Source of the DNA: Trichormus sp. M33_DOE_039
Lineage (GTDB): Bacteria > Cyanobacteriota > Cyanobacteriia > Cyanobacteriales > Nostocaceae
DNA: 64,000 nt
Direction of reading: 5' to 3'
Assembly: GCA_015296085.1 (NCBI GenBank)
Contig: DVDT01000060.1
Span: forward strand, 62,001-126,000
The first letter of the stretch is position 1, and the number at the start of each line of letters is the position of its first letter. The notes beneath the pieces are model-generated. The model had not been told where the DNA came from. It saw nothing but the letters and a program-made list of their open reading frames with translations, and searched no databases. Made by a program: the position numbers and the translations under genes. This document shows positions 57,576 through 64,000 of this stretch, piece by piece.

Positions 57576-59393
57576 TTACACCAAAGGATTATCAACAGCA
57601 ACATAGACAGACTGCGTAGAAACTGGCCCCACCAGTTCATCCATATTATGAAATCGAGTCAGCAAATTGGCCTTACAACGCAATTGTGGCTGAGACAGTA
57701 GATTTTTGATGAAAGAATGCTCAGAATATTTGTTTAAAGTATTTCGCAATGAGGTTAACAGTAATTCCTCATTTACTAGCCCAGCCACACCAAAGGCATT
57801 AACTAATCCAAACAAATTATTAAAAAACAGATAGTAAGTGAGTCGTTCATCAATTACATCATCATCGCAAATTGTATCACTCTTTTGGCTAATTCCTGGC
57901 AGTATCTGATCTAATCGTTGATGACAAGAACGACGATAGTAGTATCCTTGATTATCCCGATAAAAGAATTTGTCAGGATAACCAGATTTTAACTGTACAA
58001 CACTATTTTGTTGATGAGCTTCCAAGCCGATGCCATAGGTAAAATATAACCACAAAATTGGTTCAAGGTAAATCTGTAAATAACGGTTGAACCAATCTAA
58101 ACTTACAGCATCAGTTCCACGATTTTCTGTTTGTGCTAGTTCCTGAATAATTTGTGCTAATCGTGAGCCATTTCCTAAAATTGAGTCTTGACACAGGGCT
58201 ACTACACAAGTTGCATCTGTTTGCGGATTATTCAAAAATGGGTTTTCTCTAAGAATTGTTGAGAAACCATCAACAGGAACACCATCAATTTTTAAGGTGA
58301 TATAGGCAGGATCAGTAATGATTTGAAAATCTGGAAACTTTTGATATAGGTTTTGCCCAATTTCCCCCGCTAAAATTTGATGTACTTCTAAACTCCGTTC
58401 TAATTCTTTATATAAATTAGTGCGAATAGAGTTAGTAATTTTAACATTCAGCGACAATTTTAACATGAATGCCGCTGCTGGATGATAAACAGTACGAATT
58501 GAAGATGTAGGTTGATAAGCACGACCTACTAAGCCCAAATCTTGGATTACTCCTTGCTGAATTAATTGCTGAATTTGTGGTTGTTGACGTAAATAATTAG
58601 CTTGCCAAGGGTGTATGGGTAATAATGAATATTCATCCGCACCACAGTAAGTATCTTTGAAGTGATTGTCAACACTTGGATCAGCAATTAGCTCTGATTT
58701 AATTAATGTGGTTGCTGTTTGCGATAACCGCGAACCTTCTACAACCATCGACTGATGAACACGGAAGTAATGTAGTGGTGAACTACCTTTTAATTCTGGA
58801 GAATAAATTGACAATTCATAGTCGTCAAATCCTTGGCGACTTTTAGGTGTGGGGTGTAAATGATGTCCGAAAACTAAGCTTTGTTCTGCTGTGATGAAAT
58901 TGCTCTGAAAAGCGTATATTTCCTCTACATCTTGTCGCCGTTGTTGCACGAACTTTTCGATGTAATTGCAGCTTTGAATTACTCGCAAAATTAGTTCATC
59001 TTGATGGCTATTGCTACCACTAGCTAAGGCTAATTCTTTAGTAATTAATGTCGCTAGAGTGAGATAATCCAGTTCAAGTAAATTGCCTTGATCTGCTTGG
59101 TAATAAATGGGAAAAGCAAATAAATGTCTACCTGTAGGGGAATAATATCTGAGACCGATTAATAGTCTGAGATGCTGATGTTTTAATTGACAGCAAATTA
59201 GCGATTTTGTATTGGTGTTGCGCAAAACTTCCGAAATATCTGAGTCTTTGGCAACTGTGATGAGTTCACCCGCGTTCGTTTCTCGTAGGTAGCAATTCAA
59301 AAAGCTGTGGATTGTGGCTTGTTCTGCAATTTGTTTATCGGTGCGATGTTGAGCCAGCACTGAGGTTGGTTTAGCAATTGTGTATGGTGTCAT
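57576..59393 (-). CDS. rhbC: IucA/IucC family siderophore synthetase (RhbC-like)
   Basis: The 605-residue NIS synthetase starts MTPYTIAKPTSVLAQHRTD and has the family motifs GHHLHPTPKSRQGFDDYE (~170) and IHPWQANYLRQQPQIQ, with KLSLNVKITNSIR. It would add the first hydroxamate arm to citrate. The gene follows the decarboxylase. A longer frame to 59522 (43 more residues, CGTPKVSLRKPSQ ...) runs through repeat-like upstream DNA and is not conserved, so the ATG at 59393 is used. Confidence 0.92.
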   Translation of the reverse strand: MTPYTIAKPTSVLAQHRTDKQIAEQATIHSFLNCYLRETNAGELITVAKDSDISEVLRNTNTKSLICCQLKHQHLRLLIGLRYYSPTGRHLFAFPIYYQADQGNLLELDYLTLATLITKELALASGSNSHQDELILRVIQSCNYIEKFVQQRRQDVEEIYAFQSNFITAEQSLVFGHHLHPTPKSRQGFDDYELSIYSPELKGSSPLHYFRVHQSMVVEGSRLSQTATTLIKSELIADPSVDNHFKDTYCGADEYSLLPIHPWQANYLRQQPQIQQLIQQGVIQDLGLVGRAYQPTSSIRTVYHPAAAFMLKLSLNVKITNSIRTNLYKELERSLEVHQILAGEIGQNLYQKFPDFQIITDPAYITLKIDGVPVDGFSTILRENPFLNNPQTDATCVVALCQDSILGNGSRLAQIIQELAQTENRGTDAVSLDWFNRYLQIYLEPILWLYFTYGIGLEAHQQNSVVQLKSGYPDKFFYRDNQGYYYRRSCHQRLDQILPGISQKSDTICDDDVIDERLTYYLFFNNLFGLVNAFGVAGLVNEELLLTSLRNTLNKYSEHSFIKNLLSQPQLRCKANLLTRFHNMDELVGPVSTQSVYVAVDNPLV

Positions 59394-59543
59394 GTCTAAT
59401 GTATTGTTTGAGTGAAACTTATTTGATGTTAGGAGTGAGGAGAGGTTTCGCTCTCCCTCTCTCCTATTTTCTTGGGAAGGCTTACGCAAAGACACCTTTG
59501 GCGTTCCGCAGGGTAGACACACAGAGAATCAGAGTTGTGATAT

Positions 59544-61106
59544 TTAGATTTGAGAAATTAATCGCAAACTGTCTTGGACTCTTCTTTGCGCCTCTGCGGT
59601 CTGAAGTGAATAGTTCTCGCCTATTGTTTTAATAGCCTTGAGAACTTCCTGAATATCTGCGATCGCAGTTCGTGGATTGAGTAAGGTAAATTTCAGGTAG
59701 GTGAGTTGACCAATTTTGGTCTGTGCTACAACCGCAATCCCTTGCTGTAGTAAGCTCATACGGATATGGCTATTGACCTGATTTGCCCAAGTTGTACTGT
59801 CTAGATGTGCTGGTGTTTGACTAGGAAGATAGCGAAAGACTACAGCGTTGATGGTGGGATAGTTTGCCAATTCCAATGCAGGTTCGGCGTTAATTAAACT
59901 GGCGGTTTCCTTGGCTAGTTCAATCGTTGTATCAATTATCTGTGCAAATTGTTTTCTTCCCAGAGTGCGGAGAGAAACAAACAATTTCAGCGCATCGAAA
60001 CGCTTAGTGGTTTGTACCGATTTAGTAACTAAGTCGGGAATACTGGCTGTTTCGTTGGTTTCGGGGTTAAGATAATCAGCGTGTAGCTTGATTAAATCAA
60101 AGTGCTGACGCTGTTTTACTAGAAACGCACCGCAGCTAATTGGCTGGTAAAACAGTTTATGAAAATCTACTGTGATGGAGTCAGCTAGCGCAATCCCATC
60201 TAATTTATTGCGATGGCGATCGCTCATCACCAATGCACCACCAAACGCCGCATCAACGTGTAGCCACAAGCCATATTTTTCTGCACAGGCGGCTAATTCT
60301 GGTAGGGGGTCAATACTACCAAAATCTGTAGTCCCCACCGTCGCAACTAAGGCAATGGGTAATAAATCCTGTTGCTGCAATTGTTTTAACTTCTGTTCCA
60401 ACGCCGCAGGACAAAGACGGTAGTCACCATCAGTCTCTACAGTCACCACAGCTTGCTGTCCTAACCCTAGTAGGGATGCAGCTTGGCTAATGGTGAAATG
60501 AGCCGCCTGAGAACAGAGAATGCGAAAACGTTTGGCTTCTGGCGGTAATCCTTGCTGTTGCACAGACCAGTTTAACTGACGATGTGCGTAAGCATCCCGC
60601 GCTAGCAGCAATCCCATAAAATTTGATTGCGTGCCGCCACTGGTAAATATACCATCAGCATTCGCATCATAACCAAAACTTGCACACAACCAATTTACTA
60701 CCTGTTGCTCTAAAACTGTAGCAGCCGGACTTTGATCCCAAGAGTCTAGAGATTGATTAGTCCCGCTAATCAACACTTCAGCCGCCAAAGCTGGTAATAA
60801 TGGCGGACAATGCAAATGCGCAATACAAGTTGGATGAGTCACTACCACCGAATGGTTAATGATCCTCTCTCCTACTTCTGCTAATACCTGACTTAAAGCC
60901 ACACCATCATCAGGACAGACGGAAATCTCTGCAATAGTTGCAGTTAATTCCTGCGGACTCCTACCGCTATAGGGTTGTGATTGCGTAGCAAAACAATCAA
61001 TCAATACCTCTTGAGTAGAAGCGATCGCCTCTCGGAATTTAGCTAAACTCTCTTGTTGATCTGTGACAAAAAAGTCATCAATAACGCTTGCTGATTTTAA
61101 CTTCAC
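59544..61106 (-). CDS. rhbB: L-2,4-diaminobutyrate decarboxylase
   Basis: The 520-residue group II PLP decarboxylase has TSGGTQSNFMGLLLARDAY, HVDAAFGGALVMSDRHR and the PLP lysine in TVDFHKLFYQPISCGAF (~317). It turns L-2,4-diaminobutyrate into 1,3-diaminopropane. The start is one of two in-frame codons: TTG at 61112, overlapping the aminotransferase stop (TTGA), or GTG at 61106, with a better-spaced AGGT. I chose the GTG. The genes are coupled either way. Confidence 0.93.
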   Translation of the reverse strand: MKLKSASVIDDFFVTDQQESLAKFREAIASTQEVLIDCFATQSQPYSGRSPQELTATIAEISVCPDDGVALSQVLAEVGERIINHSVVVTHPTCIAHLHCPPLLPALAAEVLISGTNQSLDSWDQSPAATVLEQQVVNWLCASFGYDANADGIFTSGGTQSNFMGLLLARDAYAHRQLNWSVQQQGLPPEAKRFRILCSQAAHFTISQAASLLGLGQQAVVTVETDGDYRLCPAALEQKLKQLQQQDLLPIALVATVGTTDFGSIDPLPELAACAEKYGLWLHVDAAFGGALVMSDRHRNKLDGIALADSITVDFHKLFYQPISCGAFLVKQRQHFDLIKLHADYLNPETNETASIPDLVTKSVQTTKRFDALKLFVSLRTLGRKQFAQIIDTTIELAKETASLINAEPALELANYPTINAVVFRYLPSQTPAHLDSTTWANQVNSHIRMSLLQQGIAVVAQTKIGQLTYLKFTLLNPRTAIADIQEVLKAIKTIGENYSLQTAEAQRRVQDSLRLISQI

Positions 61107-61108
61107 GA

Positions 61109-62590
61109 TCAAGACACCTGGGAAAGAACCGACAAAATCTGCTTCTCTGCCGCCTGTACCGCAGCGGCAAAAATCTCACTAATACTATCAATCTGCTCCG
61201 CAGTCACAATTAAAGGTGGTAAAAAGCGCACCACGCTGCCAAATCTACCCCCTAATTCCACAATCAAACCTCGTCGCAAACATTCCGCCTGAATGCAACT
61301 AGCTAACTGTGGATGTACAGGATACTTCCCACGCCGATCAGCTGAGGCTTGAGGATTAATAATCTCTACCCCAATCATCAAACCGCGTCCGCGCACTTCT
61401 CCAATACAGTAAGTTTCGCTTTGAATTTGACGCAGATGCTTGGAGAAGCGATCGCCCATTGCTGCTGCGTGTTCCGTCAAAGAATTTTCCAAAATATACT
61501 GTAGTGTCGCTGTTCCTGCTGCCATCGCCATTTGATTTCCTCGGAATGTACCGGCGTGCGCCCCTGGACTCCATTTATCCAGTTCTTTGTTGTACAAGAC
61601 TACTGATAAAGGTAAACTGCCACCAATCGCTTTGGAAAGTAACAACACATCCGGCACAATCCCCGAATGCTCAAAAGCGTAAAGTTTTCCAGTGCGTCCT
61701 AAGCCTGTTTGAATCTCATCGACGATTAAGGGGATATTGCGATCGCGGGTAATCCGGCGAATCTCTCGCAACCAATCATCAGGTGCAGGAATTACTCCCC
61801 CTTCCCCTTGCACAACTTCCAAAATCATCGCCGCCGGTGTGACAATCCCACTTTCAGGATCATCCAAAATCGATTCTATATAACGGCTACTGGTGCGATG
61901 TCCAGTTTCTCCACCCAAACCGAAGGGACAACGATAATGATAGGGATAGGGTAAAAAGTGGACATCTGGCATCAACCCTGTGACAGCCTGTTTAGGATTG
62001 AGATTACCAGTCAAACTTAATGCACCATGTGTCATGCCATGATAGCCGCCATGAAATGACAACACACTCCGTCTACCAGTGGCAGTTTTCACCAGTTTCA
62101 TCGCCGCTTCTACAGCATCTGCCCCTGAAGGGCCGCAGAACTGAATTTTGGCAGTTTCCGCAAATTTTGCAGGTAAACTGGCAAACAGTTCTTCGACAAA
62201 CTGATCTTTAACTGGAGTAGTCAAATCTAGAGTATGCAAAGGTAAACCTGTATCCAGCACCTTGCGCATCGCTTCGATGACGATTGGGTGATTGTGTCCT
62301 AATGCTAAAGTGCCTGCACCGGCTAAACAATCAAAATACACATTGCCATCTGCATCTTTGATGTAAATCCCCTTAGCCTCACTAATGGCAATCCGAATCC
62401 GTCGCGGATAGCTTCTAGCATTTGATTCTCGTGCTTGCTGACGCTCTAAATATTGGCTTGATTCTGGGCCAGGTACGGACAGCACACGACTACCAGGGGC
62501 ATCAGACTCTACACTATTCTGCGATGAACATATCTGCGGCAACATGAAAGAGTGGCCTTCAGAACGTACGCCATTGTGATTGAGTTGCAT
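61109..62590 (-). CDS. rhbA: L-2,4-diaminobutyrate:2-oxoglutarate aminotransferase
   Basis: The 493-residue class III aminotransferase has FHGGYHGMTHGALSLTGN, EVVQGEGGVIPAPDDWLREI, IVDEIQTGLGRTG, and PLP lysine Lys320 in LLLSKAIGGSLPLSVVLYN. It converts aspartate semialdehyde to diaminobutyrate, which the next gene decarboxylates. It is first in the minus-strand biosynthetic run and has a Fur-like site 53 bases upstream. Its N-terminal 45 residues are Ser/Gln-rich and not part of the core. Confidence 0.93.
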   Translation of the reverse strand: MQLNHNGVRSEGHSFMLPQICSSQNSVESDAPGSRVLSVPGPESSQYLERQQARESNARSYPRRIRIAISEAKGIYIKDADGNVYFDCLAGAGTLALGHNHPIVIEAMRKVLDTGLPLHTLDLTTPVKDQFVEELFASLPAKFAETAKIQFCGPSGADAVEAAMKLVKTATGRRSVLSFHGGYHGMTHGALSLTGNLNPKQAVTGLMPDVHFLPYPYHYRCPFGLGGETGHRTSSRYIESILDDPESGIVTPAAMILEVVQGEGGVIPAPDDWLREIRRITRDRNIPLIVDEIQTGLGRTGKLYAFEHSGIVPDVLLLSKAIGGSLPLSVVLYNKELDKWSPGAHAGTFRGNQMAMAAGTATLQYILENSLTEHAAAMGDRFSKHLRQIQSETYCIGEVRGRGLMIGVEIINPQASADRRGKYPVHPQLASCIQAECLRRGLIVELGGRFGSVVRFLPPLIVTAEQIDSISEIFAAAVQAAEKQILSVLSQVS

Positions 62591-62642
62591 TGTGAAAATC
62601 CTCTAGGCTTTTAGCCTTAATGGTAAGTGGGAACAAAATATT

Positions 62643-62657
62643 TGAGAATTATTTGCA
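62643..62657. promoter_or_regulatory. Fur-like 7-1-7 site upstream of rhbA
   Basis: The sequence tgagaattatttgca matches TGATAATnATTATCA at 12 of 15 positions and resembles the site at 52239 (tgagaataattagca) closely. It lies 53 bases before the rhbA ATG, in the expected promoter position, and would allow iron repression of the biosynthetic genes. Confidence 0.5.
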
Positions 62658-63039
62658 TTTATTTCCTACCTCTAAAGATAATATATGAAAGTTAATGAAA
62701 AAGTCTACTAATAAGCAGCTAAAAACATAAAAAACTTTTGGGTCATTATTTTTTTTTATATAAAGCTAATTACGTCATTACTAAAATGCAACTCTTCTCT
62801 GAGCGCATATCGCACATGATTAATACACGTATGTATTTTTGATGATAAATATAAGCAATAAGAACTTGTAGTAGATCCAAGTACAGACTGAAATCCCTAA
62901 AATACTTGTGGGGAAAGCTTTTTCAGCTTTAATTGTGCATTCACTTGAGTAACTAAGTCATACCTTCTTGAAATATTTAAGCAATAAACTACTTGTATAA
63001 CTTTACCAATAGAGATATTTTAATAAAATAGATATCTAT

Positions 63040-63054
63040 TGCAAATGCAAATCA
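63040..63054. promoter_or_regulatory. Weak Fur-like site upstream of the TonB receptor
   Basis: The reverse complement of tgcaaatgcaaatca agrees with the rhbA-side site at about 10 of 15 positions, including the shared ATTTGCA end. It is 63 bases before the receptor ATG. The match to the Fur pattern is poor, so this is a tentative call. Confidence 0.25.
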
Positions 63055-63116
63055 ATAATAATCTGCGGTGGTTTATTTCACATAATCCATTCGCTACTTT
63101 TACGTGCGAAGTAAAA

Positions 63117-64000
63117 ATGAAACCTGGAAAAATCCTTCTGTTCTTGCTCACAGGCTCTATTTGGTCATTAATCAGTCATCCTGCTAACAGCCAGGAAGCA
63201 CCATCACCACAATCTGTCCCACATACCAATTTACTCACGCAATCACCAGCACCTAACACCCAGAAATTGATTCAAGTGACTGGTGTGAAGGTTGTACCGA
63301 CAGTTCAAGGTTTAGAGGTGATATTAGAAAGCACCGCCGCTGAACAGTTGCAGGTAGCAACGCAAAATCAAGGTAATACTTTGATTGCTAATATCACGAA
63401 TGCTCAACTCAATTTGGCTCAGGGAAATACATTCAGCCAAGATAACCCAGCCAAAGGAGTCAAGGCTCTCACCATCGTTAACCAAGATGACAATACTATC
63501 CAGGTGGCGGTAACTGGTGAGCAAAGCCTTCCCAAATTTGAATTATTTGATAGTGAGCAGGGTTTAATTTTAGCCTTCACATCCACAGAAGTAGCGGTTG
63601 ATTCTCCAACACAACCAGAAGCACCACAACAAGAGCCGCCAACCCAAACACAGCCAGAGCAACCAGCTGCGGAGGCTGATGAACCAATTGAATTGGTGGT
63701 GACAGCGACTCGTACAGAAACACCACTGCAAAATGTCCCCCGTTCCATCACAGTCATTAATCGTGAAGAAATCGAAAAGCAAGCTAGCACTTCCCGTAAC
63801 TTGATTGAAGTTCTGGGTAAGACAATTCCTGGTTTAGCACCGCCAGCGCAAGGGGCTAGTAGTTTTGGTCTAACTCTGCGGGGACGTAATCCCCAAATTT
63901 TGATTGATGGTGTTCCCCAATCCACAACCAGAAATGCGTCGCGAGATTTGAAAACAATTGACCCAGCAGCTATTGAACGGATTGAAGTAGTACGAGGCCC
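63117..64000 (+). CDS. schT: TonB-dependent siderophore receptor with AMIN domain (partial)
   Basis: The gene starts at ATG 63117 and is open to the window edge (294 complete codons). It has a signal peptide (MKPGKILLFLLTGSIWSLIS), then an AMIN domain (~50-155, VTGVKVVPTVQGLEVILES ... NQDDNTIQVAVTGE), a Pro/Gln linker, a TonB box (ELVVTATRTET) and the plug domain (NVPRSITVINREEIEKQ, LTLRGRNPQILIDGVPQ). The beta-barrel is beyond the window. An AMIN domain on outer-membrane siderophore receptors is a cyanobacterial trait. Divergence from the schizokinen-type genes suggests it takes up the same siderophore, as in the SchT receptor of Anabaena; that assignment is inference. Confidence 0.85.
   Translation, partial: MKPGKILLFLLTGSIWSLISHPANSQEAPSPQSVPHTNLLTQSPAPNTQKLIQVTGVKVVPTVQGLEVILESTAAEQLQVATQNQGNTLIANITNAQLNLAQGNTFSQDNPAKGVKALTIVNQDDNTIQVAVTGEQSLPKFELFDSEQGLILAFTSTEVAVDSPTQPEAPQQEPPTQTQPEQPAAEADEPIELVVTATRTETPLQNVPRSITVINREEIEKQASTSRNLIEVLGKTIPGLAPPAQGASSFGLTLRGRNPQILIDGVPQSTTRNASRDLKTIDPAAIERIEVVRG

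Larger units (their letters stand above)
62591..63116. other. Divergent promoter region between rhbA and the TonB receptor
   Basis: This 526-bp AT-rich region separates the aminotransferase gene from the receptor gene. It contains the Fur-like site at 62643 and a weaker one at 63040. No gene or strong terminator is seen. Confidence 0.6.

Noticed and set aside
59394-59522. 43-codon extension of the RhbC-like synthetase
   Set aside because: The codons read through repeat-like sequence (CGTPKVSLRKPSQENRR) and are absent from known family members.
1-64000. CRISPR array, tRNA, rRNA or complete insertion sequence
   Set aside because: No regularly spaced repeat-spacer units, no tRNA-like clover arms and no transposase frame were found by eye. 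The HAMP array is a coding repeat, not CRISPR.

Overview
The window is cyanobacterial chromosome, most likely from a filamentous heterocystous Nostoc/Anabaena-type organism. The signs are very frequent HIP1 palindromes (GCGATCGC), short tandem octamer repeats built on CCCCTACA/TGTAGGGG, many hairpin-forming intergenic repeats, abundant multidomain kinases, a CHAT/TPR protein, and a PEP-CTERM-like tail. The genus is an inference. No rRNA, tRNA, CRISPR array, prophage or transposase gene was seen.

Layout. 1-8 kb: an RTX-tailed, secreted-type endonuclease/exonuclease/phosphatase; an intergenic region with two tiny unlisted ORFs; and a full-length homologue of the animal phosphorylase kinase alpha/beta regulatory subunit. 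7.7-20.5 kb: a Uma2-family protein, a Ser/Thr kinase, an acetoacetate-decarboxylase-like protein, a membrane GTPase with DUF697, a HAMP histidine kinase, a DUF937 protein, a TPR-CHAT protein, a saccharopine-dehydrogenase-like oxidoreductase and a 53-residue ribbon-helix-helix protein. 20.9-30.2 kb: a two-gene two-component system whose regulator is only a receiver domain, then a 2214-residue cytoplasmic hybrid kinase with twelve 276-bp HAMP repeats. 31-35.7 kb: the type IV pilus motor operon pilB-pilT-pilC (minus strand). 36-42 kb: grpE, dnaK, dnaJ, then tusA-like and rsgA, the last three coupled by TAATG stop/start overlaps. 42-48 kb: a GH57 enzyme, a small one-helix membrane protein, a Rieske oxygenase, a YbjN protein, a lipoate-ligase-like protein and an exported alpha/beta hydrolase.

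48.4-64 kb holds a citrate-hydroxamate siderophore locus, read here as schizokinen-type. On the minus strand from 62.6 kb lie diaminobutyrate aminotransferase, diaminobutyrate decarboxylase, an IucA/IucC synthetase, an N-acetyltransferase, an N-hydroxylase, an MFS exporter and a second IucA/IucC synthetase. These follow the rhbABCDEF order with the exporter inserted before rhbF. Next come an ABC ATPase, a Tat-type lipoprotein binding protein and a fused double permease. Divergent from them at the right edge is a TonB-dependent receptor with an AMIN domain, cut by the window end. Two near-matching Fur-like 7-1-7 sites, before the first biosynthetic gene and before the ABC genes, suggest joint iron control. 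Together the genes would make, export, recapture and import one siderophore.

The most notable items are the animal-like phosphorylase kinase subunit, the poly-HAMP kinase resembling fungal Nik1/Os-1, the receiver-only regulator, the siderophore locus with its shared motif, the two small ORFs near 4 kb and the RHH gene near 20.4 kb, and repeat DNA that has entered or abuts coding sequence in rsgA and before pilT.
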